DNA of 64,000 bases from JAENVU01 sp031422675 (GTDB lineage: Bacteria; Actinomycetota; Acidimicrobiia; IMCC26256; JAENVU01): contig JANPMG010000084.1 in NCBI GenBank assembly GCA_031422675.1, positions 1 through 64,000 of the forward strand, written 5' to 3'. Positions 41,635 to 49,447 of this stretch are shown here, piece after piece. The notes under the pieces are model-generated. The model was not told the origin of the DNA. It searched no databases and saw only the letters and a program-made list of their open reading frames with translations. The position numbers and the translations under genes are program-made. The number at the start of each line of letters is the position of its first letter. Positions within the stretch are counted from its first letter, which is position 1.

Positions 41635-42039
41635 TCAGCGAGCGGGGAGCACCTCGAGGTCGGTCTGCGCGAAGTCGATCCCGTCGCACACAATCGGGTA
41701 TCCCCTGAGTTCGGCCAGCGCGTACACGAAGCAGTCACCAAAGTTGAGTGCCGCCCGGTGATTCCCTTTCCCGAACCGTCGCCACGCGACGACGGCGTTC
41801 CGCGCATCAGCCTCGCTGACCTCGACGACTTCGATACGTCCGTCGCGCAGCACACGCTCGACCATCCCGGTTCCGGCCGCACCTTCCCGCGCCTCGATGA
41901 CGATGGACACCTCGACGAGCGTCGTCGCCGACATCAAGGCTGGTGTGGCACCACCAATCAGCTCCGCGAACCGCTCGTAACGCGGTTCGCCGAAGCAGAT
42001 GGCGGCCACGGCGGACGAGTCCACCACGACTCCCGTCAC
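41635..42039 (-). CDS. vapC: VapC-type PIN-domain toxin
   Basis: This 134-residue ribonuclease starts with the GTG of VTGVVVDSSAVAAICFGEPR, overlapping the antitoxin stop as GTGA. The PIN metal ligands are Asp in VVDSSA, Glu in ATTLVEVSIVIEAR, and Asp in LNFGDCFVYALAEL, and a further Asp near VCDGIDF. Such toxins cut tRNA or rRNA when not bound by the antitoxin. The pairing with 42036-42287 makes a complete type II system. Confidence 0.9.
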   Translation of the reverse strand: MTGVVVDSSAVAAICFGEPRYERFAELIGGATPALMSATTLVEVSIVIEAREGAAGTGMVERVLRDGRIEVVEVSEADARNAVVAWRRFGKGNHRAALNFGDCFVYALAELRGYPIVCDGIDFAQTDLEVLPAR

Positions 42040-42287
42040 GACGGCAGTCCGTGCTCGTCGTACCCGAGGATCTCGTCGGCACTGCGATGGTCGAGCTTCG
42101 GTAAGCGGGCACCTTCGCGACCGATCTCTAACAACCGTTCCACGCGACGATTCCGAGCCGGGCTCGACTCGCGATCCAATCGATCCCGCAATGCGATCAT
42201 CACCGCGTCGGTGATCGACTCGCCGGTCTTCGCTGCGAGCTCCCGCGCGAGCCGCTCGACCTCGGAATTTTTGATACTCAGCGCCAT
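42036..42287 (-). CDS. vapB: VapB-type antitoxin (Rv0623/PSK family)
   Basis: The 83-residue protein has an N-terminal ribbon-helix-helix-like segment (ALSIKNSEVERLARELAAK, then ESITDAVMIALRDRL), typical of Rv0623-type antitoxins, and a C-terminal toxin-binding tail (DHRSADEILGYDEHGLP). It is expected to neutralise the PIN toxin and repress its own promoter. No ribosome-binding site precedes the ATG, so the transcript may be almost leaderless. Confidence 0.9.
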   Translation of the reverse strand: MALSIKNSEVERLARELAAKTGESITDAVMIALRDRLDRESSPARNRRVERLLEIGREGARLPKLDHRSADEILGYDEHGLPS

Positions 42288-42300
42288 GCTGCAATATTAA

Positions 42301-42325
42301 TACCTCGATGGCTACCTAGGTACCT
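42301..42325. promoter_or_regulatory. Candidate VapBC operator: TACCT repeats with a perfect palindrome
   Basis: TACCTAGGTA (42313-42322) is a perfect 10-bp palindrome. TACCT occurs at 42301, 42313 and 42321. On the antitoxin strand this lies at the expected -35 zone, with a TATTAAT candidate -10 about 15 bases before the ATG. Confidence 0.5.
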
Positions 42326-42362
42326 CACCAGCGAAAAGCGTCCACCGCTAGCGTCCGATCGC

Positions 42363-43925
42363 GTGACCGACGAATCGCCGTGGCAGCCCGAACTCGACGA
42401 CCTGGCGCGGCGCCGGGCGTGGGCCCAACAGATGGGCGGAGCCGAAAAGGTCGACCGGCACCACGCCAACGGCAAGCTCACCGTCCGCGAACGAATCGAC
42501 GCGCTCCTCGATCCCCACACGTTCACCGAGGTCGGCCAGCTCACCGGCCGCGCCACCTACGACACCGACGGCCGCCTCGAGTCGGTCATGCCCGCGAACT
42601 TCGTGATGGGTCGAGGCCGCATTGACGACCGTCCGGTGGTGATCGGTGGCGACGACTTCACCGTGCGCGGCGGCGCGGCCGACGCGTCGATCTTCCAGAA
42701 GCAGGTGATGGCGGAACGGATGGCCCACGATTTCGGGCTGCCCATCGTCCGGTTGGTGGACGGGTCGGGTGGCGGCGGCAGCGTCAAGACCCTCGAGACC
42801 GAACGTCGGTCCTTCGTCCCGTTCAACCCGGGGTGGGAGTGGGTGATCGCCAACCTCGGCCGCGTTCCCGTCGTGGGCCTCTGTCTCGGGAGCGTGGCCG
42901 GACTCGGCGCGGCGCGCGTCGTGACCAGTCACTACTCGGTGATGGTGAAGGACACGAGTCAACTGTTCGTGGCCGGACCGCCGGTGGTGAACCGGCTCGG
43001 CATCGAGGACGTGGACAAGCAGACACTTGGCGGCAGCCACATCCACACGCGCAACGGCGTGGTCGACGACGAGGTGGCCAGCGAAGAGGAAGCGTTCGCG
43101 CGGACCCGCGCCTTCCTCTCGTACCTGCCGAGCTCGGTCGACGAGCTTCCCCCGCGCGCGGAACCCACCGACGATCCGCACCGCGCCGAGGAATCGCTCC
43201 TCCACGCGATTCCGCGCGAGCGCCGGCGCGTGTACAAGGTGCGCGGCATTATCTCCGCAGTCGTGGACCGCGACAGTTGGTTCGAGACCGGGCGGCAGTG
43301 GGGTCGAAGCGCCGTCACCGGCCTGGCCCGGCTCGACGGTTGGCCCGTCGCGATCCTGGCCAACGACCCGTACCACTACGGCGGCGGATGGACCGCCGAC
43401 GCGTCACGCAAGGTCGAACGCTTCGTCGACCTGGCCGAGACATTCCGGTTGCCGGTCGTCCATCTCGTCGACAATCCCGGGTTCGTCATCGGGACGCAAT
43501 CGGAGCAGCAGGCCACGATTCGTCATGGTGCCCGAGCGCTCGCCGCGATCTATCAGGCGACGGTGCCGTGGTGTTCGGTGATCGTCCGCAAGGTCTACGG
43601 CGTGGCGGGCGCCGCGCATCAGAACGCGTCTCGGCTCTCGTACCGATTCGCGTGGCCGTCGGGTGAGTGGGGATCGCTGCCCCTCGAAGGTGGCATCGAA
43701 GCCGCGTACAAGGCCCAGCTCGAAGCCGCCGACGATCCGGCGGCACTCCGCGCCGAGATCGAAACCCGGCTCGCCAAATCGCGCGACCCGTTCAAGACGG
43801 CAGAGGTGTTTCTCGTCGATGACATCGTCGACCCCCGTGAAACCCGGCCGCGCCTGTGCGAGTTCGCCAATCTGGCCGCGCCGCGACGCGCCCGCACCGG
43901 ACCGATCGGCCAACCGCGACCCTGA
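42363..43925 (+). CDS. Acyl-CoA carboxylase carboxyltransferase (beta) subunit
   Basis: The 520-residue protein has both halves of a biotin-dependent carboxyltransferase: KLTVRERIDALLDPHTFTEV at the start, VRLVDGSGGGGSVKTLE and GLCLGSVAGLGAARVVTSHY in the N-terminal half, and HLVDNPGFVIGTQSEQQ and VIVRKVYGVAGAAHQN in the C-terminal half. It transfers CO2 from biotin to an acyl-CoA (propionyl- or methylcrotonyl-type). The biotin-carrying subunit is not in the window. It is divergent from vapB with a 75-bp gap. Confidence 0.92.
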   Translation: MTDESPWQPELDDLARRRAWAQQMGGAEKVDRHHANGKLTVRERIDALLDPHTFTEVGQLTGRATYDTDGRLESVMPANFVMGRGRIDDRPVVIGGDDFTVRGGAADASIFQKQVMAERMAHDFGLPIVRLVDGSGGGGSVKTLETERRSFVPFNPGWEWVIANLGRVPVVGLCLGSVAGLGAARVVTSHYSVMVKDTSQLFVAGPPVVNRLGIEDVDKQTLGGSHIHTRNGVVDDEVASEEEAFARTRAFLSYLPSSVDELPPRAEPTDDPHRAEESLLHAIPRERRRVYKVRGIISAVVDRDSWFETGRQWGRSAVTGLARLDGWPVAILANDPYHYGGGWTADASRKVERFVDLAETFRLPVVHLVDNPGFVIGTQSEQQATIRHGARALAAIYQATVPWCSVIVRKVYGVAGAAHQNASRLSYRFAWPSGEWGSLPLEGGIEAAYKAQLEAADDPAALRAEIETRLAKSRDPFKTAEVFLVDDIVDPRETRPRLCEFANLAAPRRARTGPIGQPRP

Positions 43926-43989
43926 CCTCGGTCACGTTGGCGCGCTCCAAACCCCGGTTCCGAGGGAATCCGTCCGTAGACTTCTCGTC

Positions 43990-44727
43990 GTGACCGGTTC
44001 TTCTGTTGACACTGCGACCACCGAGACACCTCGAGGCTGGTGGCCGAACCAAGACCACTGGTCGGTGGCGATTCCCCGAGAGACTCCCCATCCACGCCCG
44101 GCCGCGATGGCGGAGCGGGGGGTCATCCAACTCGCCGACGCGCCGTTCACCATTCCCGAGGCCGAGTACCGCGAACTCGAATACATGGACTGGAAGAGTG
44201 GCGGCGACACCAACTTCGCGCCGATCGCTACCGCCGACGGCAAACTGGATTGCCGCGGGTTCTGGAACGACGGCGACGAGCGCACGGACAAGAACGCGAT
44301 CTTCACCAGCAACGCGTCGAAGTGTCCGACCATCGCAACCTACGTGGAGAGCGTCGGCGCGAACTTCGGGCGCGTGCGCACGATCAAACTCGAACCTCAG
44401 GGTTACGACACCGCGATCCGGTCGTTCCATCGTGACGACAACAACCGCTTCAATCCCCCCACCGACGGTTGGGTGGTGCGCGCCTGGTTCGAGCTGACGC
44501 ACAATCCCGACTCGTACATGCTGCTCATGGAGAGCGGTGCCGACGGTCTGCCCGATCCGGCCACCGAGATTCGGATTCCGCTGCATCGCGGCGCGCGATT
44601 CGTCGTCGACACGCAACGCCTCTGGCACGTGGTGGTGCACAACGGGACCGAGCCGAGGTACGCGCTGATCACCAGCTTCGAGAGTGGCCCGGAACTCGAC
44701 CGCTGGATCGAGTCCCAGCTCCCCTGA
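43990..44727 (+). CDS. Fe(II)/2-oxoglutarate oxygenase-like protein
   Basis: The 245-residue protein contains SFHRDDNNRFNPP with an HxD iron pair, RLWHVVVHNGTEPRYALITS with the distal His and an Arg that could bind 2-oxoglutarate. The arrangement recalls Asp/Asn beta-hydroxylase-type or JmjC-like oxygenases. The substrate is unknown. The GTG start has a poor ribosome-binding site; a later start is possible. The next gene on the strand is an LLM enzyme 78 bp away. Confidence 0.7.
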   Translation: MTGSSVDTATTETPRGWWPNQDHWSVAIPRETPHPRPAAMAERGVIQLADAPFTIPEAEYRELEYMDWKSGGDTNFAPIATADGKLDCRGFWNDGDERTDKNAIFTSNASKCPTIATYVESVGANFGRVRTIKLEPQGYDTAIRSFHRDDNNRFNPPTDGWVVRAWFELTHNPDSYMLLMESGADGLPDPATEIRIPLHRGARFVVDTQRLWHVVVHNGTEPRYALITSFESGPELDRWIESQLP

Positions 44728-44805
44728 GCCGCGGCGGGTGGCCGGGCGCAGGGAAACGCGTCGCCCGCTTTGACCCGCACGCCTCGGGCCGAGTCCAATG
44801 CGCCG

Positions 44806-45963
44806 ATGCGCTTCGGAACCTTCATGGCCCCGTTCCACCCCGTCGGCCAGAACCCCACGCTCGCGATCGAACGCGATCTCGACCTGATCGTCCACCTCGA
44901 TCGGCTCGGCTTCGAAGAAGCGTGGGTCGGCGAACATCACTCGGCGGGTTACGAGATCATCGCCTCGCCCGAGGTCTTCCTCGCGGTGGCAGCTGAGCGC
45001 ACCAAGCACATCAAGCTCGGCACCGGCGTGAGTTCCCTTCCGTACCACCACCCGCTCATGCTCGCCGACCGGATGGTGTTGCTCGACCACCTCACACGCG
45101 GTCGGATCATGCTCGGCGTGGGACCCGGCCAGCTCACCTCCGATGCGGAGATGCTCGGTATCCCGCCGGACACCCAGCGACCGCGGATGGAAGAAGCGCT
45201 CGACGTGATGATGCGGCTCTTCCGCGGCGAGACCGTCACGTACGAGTGCGAATGGTTCACCATCAACGGCGCGCGGCTCCAGCTCCGCCCGTACTCGGAT
45301 CCGTGTTTCGACATCGCGGTCGCGGCGTCGTTCTCACCGACGGGTGCCCGCGCGGCCGGCAAGCACGGCATCGGAATGCTGTCGGTGGCCGCCACCGCCC
45401 GCCAGGGCATGGACCTGCTCGCCCACCACTGGGACATGTGGGAAGAGCTGGGGCACGAGAGTGGGCACGCGGCCGATCGATCGAAGTGGCGACTCGTGGG
45501 TCCGATGCACCTTGCGGAGACGAGAGAACAGGCCGAACGCGAAGTGGAATACGCCATCGCGCCGTTCTCGAAGTACTTCACGCACGTGCTGCCCGGCGGC
45601 CCGGTCACCGGCGACACGCCGGCCGAGATCATCGAGAACAACAAGGCATCCGGCTTCGCAGTGATCGGCACCCCCGAGGATGCGATCGAGAAGATCGAGG
45701 AACTCGTGGCCACCAGCAACGGTGGCTTCGGCGCGTTCCTGTTGTTCGACCATAACTGGGTTCGACCCGATGCCAAGCTCCGCTCGTACGAACTGTTCGC
45801 GCAGTACGTCATGCCGCACTTCACCGGGCAGCTCGAAGCGGTGCAGGCTTCGCACGATTGGGTGGTCGGGAGCGGCGGCCGCTTCGTGGAGCGAGCCGCG
45901 CACGCGATCGGCAAGGCCATCGAAGATCACGCCACCGAACGCGCCACCGGCGCGTCGGCGTAG
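44806..45963 (+). CDS. LLM class flavin-dependent oxidoreductase
   Basis: The 385-residue TIM-barrel enzyme begins MRFGTFMAPFHPVGQNP, like limonene- and alkane-type flavin monooxygenases. AWVGEHHSAGYEIIASPEV, GTGVSSLPYHHPLMLADRM and GRIMLGVGPGQLTSDAEM are the family signatures. The EHH motif and length fit the FMN-dependent subgroup more than short F420 enzymes. It is followed by an alpha/beta hydrolase gene 13 bp downstream, so the two may handle one substrate. Confidence 0.88.
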   Translation: MRFGTFMAPFHPVGQNPTLAIERDLDLIVHLDRLGFEEAWVGEHHSAGYEIIASPEVFLAVAAERTKHIKLGTGVSSLPYHHPLMLADRMVLLDHLTRGRIMLGVGPGQLTSDAEMLGIPPDTQRPRMEEALDVMMRLFRGETVTYECEWFTINGARLQLRPYSDPCFDIAVAASFSPTGARAAGKHGIGMLSVAATARQGMDLLAHHWDMWEELGHESGHAADRSKWRLVGPMHLAETREQAEREVEYAIAPFSKYFTHVLPGGPVTGDTPAEIIENNKASGFAVIGTPEDAIEKIEELVATSNGGFGAFLLFDHNWVRPDAKLRSYELFAQYVMPHFTGQLEAVQASHDWVVGSGGRFVERAAHAIGKAIEDHATERATGASA

Positions 45964-45976
45964 ACGTCCGGCGAAC

Positions 45977-46831
45977 GTGACCCGTCACCAAAGCTCATTC
46001 GTCGCGCCCTCGGGCCTCACGTTGGTTGTCCACGACTGGGGTGGGGACGGCGATCCAGTACTCCTCGCTCACCCGACGGGATTTCACGGCGTGGTGTGGC
46101 AACCGGTGGCAGACCGGCTGGTGGCGTCCGGCCGGCGCGTGTGGTCGTTCGACTTCCGGGGCCACGGCGACTCGGATCCGTCACCCGACGCCACCTACTC
46201 CTGGGACGGATTCGCTGACGACGCCGACGCAGTGCTCGACCATCTCGAACTCCGCGGCCATCCTCGATTGCTGGCAGCCGGCCATTCGAAGGGCGCCGCA
46301 TCGCTCATGACCGTCACGGCGCGGGACCCGCACGCGCTCGTGCGCATCTGGGCGTACGAGCCGATCGTGTTCCCCACCTACCACGCCTCGCTCCAGGACC
46401 CCGACAACCCGATGTCGGCGGCGGCGCGCCGTCGCCGCGCGACGTGGCCCTCGCGCGACGACGCGTTCAACTCGTACGCCTCGCGGCCGCCACTCGACGC
46501 GCTCACCCCCGTCGCACTGCGCGCCTACGTGGACTACGGCCTGCGGGACGAGGCCGACGGCACAGTCACCTTGAAGTGTCGGCCCGACCACGAGGCCTCC
46601 ATCTACATGATGGGGGTGCTGAACGGACTCTTCGATCGGCTGCCCGTGATCGCCGTACCCGTACTCGTGGCGTGCGGCGCCGACAGCCGGTCCATCTCGC
46701 CCGAGTTCGCCGCGCAGATCGTCGAGCGCCTCCCCCACGGATCACTCGAGGTCTGGGACGAGTGCGGCCACTTCGGGCCGCTCGAGGATCCCGACGCCGC
46801 GCTGGCGTCCTTGCTCAGTTTCGCGTCCTGA
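45977..46831 (+). CDS. Alpha/beta hydrolase
   Basis: The 284-residue hydrolase has LLAAGHSKGAASLM with the nucleophile Ser, RRVWSFDFRGHGDSDP (typical second strand and turn), and DECGHFGPLEDPD with the catalytic His. It should cleave esters or C-C bonds after oxidation by the upstream LLM enzyme. The GTG start follows the preceding stop by 13 bp. Its end overlaps the convergent LLM gene by 17 bp. Confidence 0.88.
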   Translation: MTRHQSSFVAPSGLTLVVHDWGGDGDPVLLAHPTGFHGVVWQPVADRLVASGRRVWSFDFRGHGDSDPSPDATYSWDGFADDADAVLDHLELRGHPRLLAAGHSKGAASLMTVTARDPHALVRIWAYEPIVFPTYHASLQDPDNPMSAAARRRRATWPSRDDAFNSYASRPPLDALTPVALRAYVDYGLRDEADGTVTLKCRPDHEASIYMMGVLNGLFDRLPVIAVPVLVACGADSRSISPEFAAQIVERLPHGSLEVWDECGHFGPLEDPDAALASLLSFAS

Positions 46832-47849
46832 ACCCGTCGAGCACCGCGGACCAACGGTCCGGATCGGATTGGTAGGGCGCGTAGAACGACAGGCGGTCGA
46901 CGATGTCGCCGTAGCGCCGGGTCAACTCCGCCCCGATGGCCTCCGGTTCACCGACGACCGCGAACGTCTCGAGGATCTCGTCGTCGATGAGTTCGCCCAT
47001 CTCGACCCACTTGCCCTGCTTGGACATCGCGTTGAGCTCCGGCTGCAGATCTCCCCAACCGTGGAGTTCGAGGACACCGCGATAGGCCGGCGTTGATCCG
47101 TAGAACGCGATCTGTTGCTTCGTGCCGGCCCGCGCCTTCTCGATCTGCTCGTCGTCGGTGCCGGTCACCACGAAGAGCGGACCGGAGAGTTGGAACTCCG
47201 CTCGGGTCTTCCCGGCCTTCGCCCAGCCCCGTTCGAGCGCGGGGATCGTCACCTCGCGGACGTACCGCTCGGTGGTGAAGCCGTGCAGGATGATGCCGTC
47301 GCACACTTCACCCGCGGTCTCGGTCATCTTCTCGCCCACCGCGGCGAGAAACACCTTCGGCGGACCGGCGGCGATCGGGCCGGGGTTGAAGAACGGCGTC
47401 ATCAACGTGTGGCGGTAGAACTCGCCCTCGAACTGCAGTGGCGTCCCGTCCTGCCAGTTCGCCCAGATCGCCCGCATGGCGAGGACGAGCTCGCGCATAC
47501 GCGCGGCCGGCGCGGACCACGGCATCGAGAACCGCTTCTCGATGTGCGGCTTGATCTGGCTCCCGAGCCCGAGAATGAACCGACCGTTCGAATACCCCTG
47601 GAGGTCCCACGCGGTGTTGGCGAGGGTCATGGGGCTGCGGGCGAATGCCACCGCGATGCCGGTACCCAGCTCGACGCGCTCCGTGTGCTCGGCCGCGATG
47701 AGGAGCGGGTAGAACGGGTCGTGGCTCGTCTCGGCGGACCAGATGCCGTCGTAGCCGAAATCTTCTTGCGCTCGGGCGGCGGCGGCGATCGCGGCGATAC
47801 CACCGCTTCCGCTCGCCGAGATCGCGCCGATCCCACCGTCCACCTTCAT
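46815..47849 (-). CDS. LLM class F420-dependent oxidoreductase
   Basis: This 344-residue enzyme of the TIGR03617-like group has DFGYDGIWSAETSHDPFYPL, VELGTGIAVAFARSPMTLAN, GRFILGLGSQIKPHIEKRF and PPKVFLAAVGEKMTETAG as its core. F420 use is inferred from the group. The start is the second of two near-identical ATGAAGG sequences; the frame runs much farther upstream only because it is antisense to the RecB and PAP2 genes. Confidence 0.88.
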   Translation of the reverse strand: MKVDGGIGAISASGSGGIAAIAAAARAQEDFGYDGIWSAETSHDPFYPLLIAAEHTERVELGTGIAVAFARSPMTLANTAWDLQGYSNGRFILGLGSQIKPHIEKRFSMPWSAPAARMRELVLAMRAIWANWQDGTPLQFEGEFYRHTLMTPFFNPGPIAAGPPKVFLAAVGEKMTETAGEVCDGIILHGFTTERYVREVTIPALERGWAKAGKTRAEFQLSGPLFVVTGTDDEQIEKARAGTKQQIAFYGSTPAYRGVLELHGWGDLQPELNAMSKQGKWVEMGELIDDEILETFAVVGEPEAIGAELTRRYGDIVDRLSFYAPYQSDPDRWSAVLDGFRTRN

Positions 47850-47905
47850 GTCGCACCCTTCATGTCGTACCCTCCATGCCGCTCGGGCCTCGCTTTCCCA
47901 GGGGT

Positions 47906-47923
47906 GGGAGCCCGTCGGCTCCC
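47906..47923. promoter_or_regulatory. Perfect 7-bp hairpin in a divergent promoter region
   Basis: GGGAGCC-CGTC-GGCTCCC lies between the divergent LLM and RecB-like genes. It is not placed to terminate either, so it could be an operator or a leader hairpin. The 180-bp gap holds no gene. Confidence 0.45.
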
Positions 47924-48029
47924 TTCCGAGACCGGCGGAGGTTACCGGCCGGCTCCGGCCGACGAGCCGACCGGCGTCACCAGCCGACCGGTCCCGGGGA
48001 TGGTCGCACCTCACCGGTACCCTGAGGAC

Positions 48030-48887
48030 ATGGGAGTGGGAAAGCCGCGAGGCCTGTCGCCGTCGTCGTTCTCGGCCTTCAAGGATTGCCCACTCGCCTT
48101 TCGCTTCTCGTATCTCGATCGGCTGCCCCAGCCGCCGTCCGCGGCGGCGAGCAAGGGCACGCTGGTCCACCGGGCGCTGGAACTCCTCATGCTGCGCCCT
48201 CCGGACGCGCGCACCATCCCCAACGCCGTCGTCGACCTGGACACCGCCCGCGCCGAACTCGCGGCGCACCCTGATTTCGCCGATCTCGATCTGACGGTGG
48301 ACGAGTGGGATCGCTTCCACGCGGACGCTGAAGTCCTCGTCCGCAAATACTTCGAGCTCGAGGATCCCACCACGATCGTGCCGATCGGACTCGAACTCCG
48401 GCTCGCGGCCACGATCGGATCCGTGCAACTGCGCGGCATCATCGACCGGCTCGAACTCGATGCCGACGGTGAGTTGGTCATCACGGACTACAAAACCGGC
48501 GCGGTACCTGGGGAGCGCTACGAGATTGCGCGCCTGTCCGGCGTCCACATGTACGCGGCGATGGTCGCGCACGTGCTCGGCAAGCGGCCGGTCAGGGTGC
48601 AGCTGTTCTACCTGTCGAAGCCGGAGGCGATCATCACCGCGCCGTCGGAGCAATCGATCACCGGGGTCATGCGTAAGACCGATGCCCTGTGGTCTGCAAT
48701 CGACCGGGCGTGCGAACGGGACGACTTCCGCCCGAGCACCGGTCCACTTTGTAACTGGTGCGCCTACAAGCCGTATTGCCCGGCCTACGGCGGCGATCCG
48801 CTCCAGGCGGTCGAGCTGCTCGGCCCGGGCCGGATGATCGAACCGGCGCTTCCGCTCGAGCCCACACCGACTCCTGCTTCGGTCTGA
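48030..48887 (+). CDS. RecB-like PD-(D/E)XK nuclease with iron-sulfur cysteines
   Basis: The 285-residue nuclease has SPSSFSAFKDCPLAFRFSYL, KGTLVHRALELLM, LRGIIDRLELD and LVITDYKTGAVPGERY, the motif order of RecB-family exonucleases with the catalytic Asp and Asp-x-Lys. Cys20 and the C-terminal LCNWCAYKPYCPAY give the four-Cys pattern of a 4Fe-4S cluster as in AddB-like or Cas4-like nucleases. It probably processes DNA ends in repair. No CRISPR genes are nearby. The PAP2 gene starts directly after its stop (TGAGTG). Confidence 0.9.
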   Translation: MGVGKPRGLSPSSFSAFKDCPLAFRFSYLDRLPQPPSAAASKGTLVHRALELLMLRPPDARTIPNAVVDLDTARAELAAHPDFADLDLTVDEWDRFHADAEVLVRKYFELEDPTTIVPIGLELRLAATIGSVQLRGIIDRLELDADGELVITDYKTGAVPGERYEIARLSGVHMYAAMVAHVLGKRPVRVQLFYLSKPEAIITAPSEQSITGVMRKTDALWSAIDRACERDDFRPSTGPLCNWCAYKPYCPAYGGDPLQAVELLGPGRMIEPALPLEPTPTPASV

Positions 48888-49412
48888 GTGCGCGCCCAGA
48901 TCCGCCAGTTCGACCGGCGCGTCGACGCGGCCGTCGAGTCCCGGCGCAGCCCGGCACTCGATCGGGTCTTCTATCTGCTCTCGAGCGCCGCCGACCACAG
49001 TCTGCTGTGGTTGATCATCGGCGCGGCGCGTTCGCTGCGCCATGGAGACCTTCGGTTCGCGACGCGGTTCGCGGCGGCGATGGGATTCGAGTCCGCGCTG
49101 ACCAACGGCGCGGTCAAAGCCGCCTTCAACCGCGGCCGACCCATCGTGCCCCACGCACCGGCGGGTCCGTTGCCCTACGGCCTCCACCAACCGATCACGT
49201 CGTCGTTCCCGTCGGGTCACGCGACCGCCGCCTTCACCGCGGTCACGCTGTTGCGGGGACGCCACCGCACCCCGTGGTATCTGCTCGCAGCTGCGGTCGC
49301 GAGCAGCCGGGTCTACGTCCGGATGCATCACGCCTCCGACGTGATCGGCGGGGCCGCGCTGGGATTGCTCCTCGGCCGGCTCCTCCGCCGCTGGGTTCGC
49401 TCCCCCCACTGA
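48888..49412 (+). CDS. PAP2-family phosphatase
   Basis: The 174-residue membrane protein has the three PAP2 motifs: KAAFNRGRP, SSFPSGHAT and SRVYVRMHHASDVIGG, with the catalytic His in the last two. It removes phosphate from lipid phosphates such as phosphatidic acid or undecaprenyl pyrophosphate. It follows the RecB gene without a gap and precedes the WS/DGAT gene by 35 bp, so phosphatidate dephosphorylation to diacylglycerol could feed the acyltransferase; that link is inference. Confidence 0.9.
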   Translation: MRAQIRQFDRRVDAAVESRRSPALDRVFYLLSSAADHSLLWLIIGAARSLRHGDLRFATRFAAAMGFESALTNGAVKAAFNRGRPIVPHAPAGPLPYGLHQPITSSFPSGHATAAFTAVTLLRGRHRTPWYLLAAAVASSRVYVRMHHASDVIGGAALGLLLGRLLRRWVRSPH

Positions 49413-49447
49413 GCCCGGCCGCTCCCGACCGGCAAGACTCGGTGTCC

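Noticed and set aside
47115..48029. Upstream extension of the RecB-like frame
   Set aside because: It runs antisense to the LLM gene and carries no motif; the conserved SPSSFSAF begins just after the ATG at 48030.
48030..48887. Cas4 nuclease assignment for the RecB-like protein
   Set aside because: The motifs and Cys pattern fit either, but no CRISPR array or cas gene is seen; general RecB-type repair nuclease is safer.
47850..49409. 520-codon extension of the LLM frame on the minus strand
   Set aside because: It lies opposite the RecB-like and PAP2 genes and contains Arg-rich shadow sequence only.
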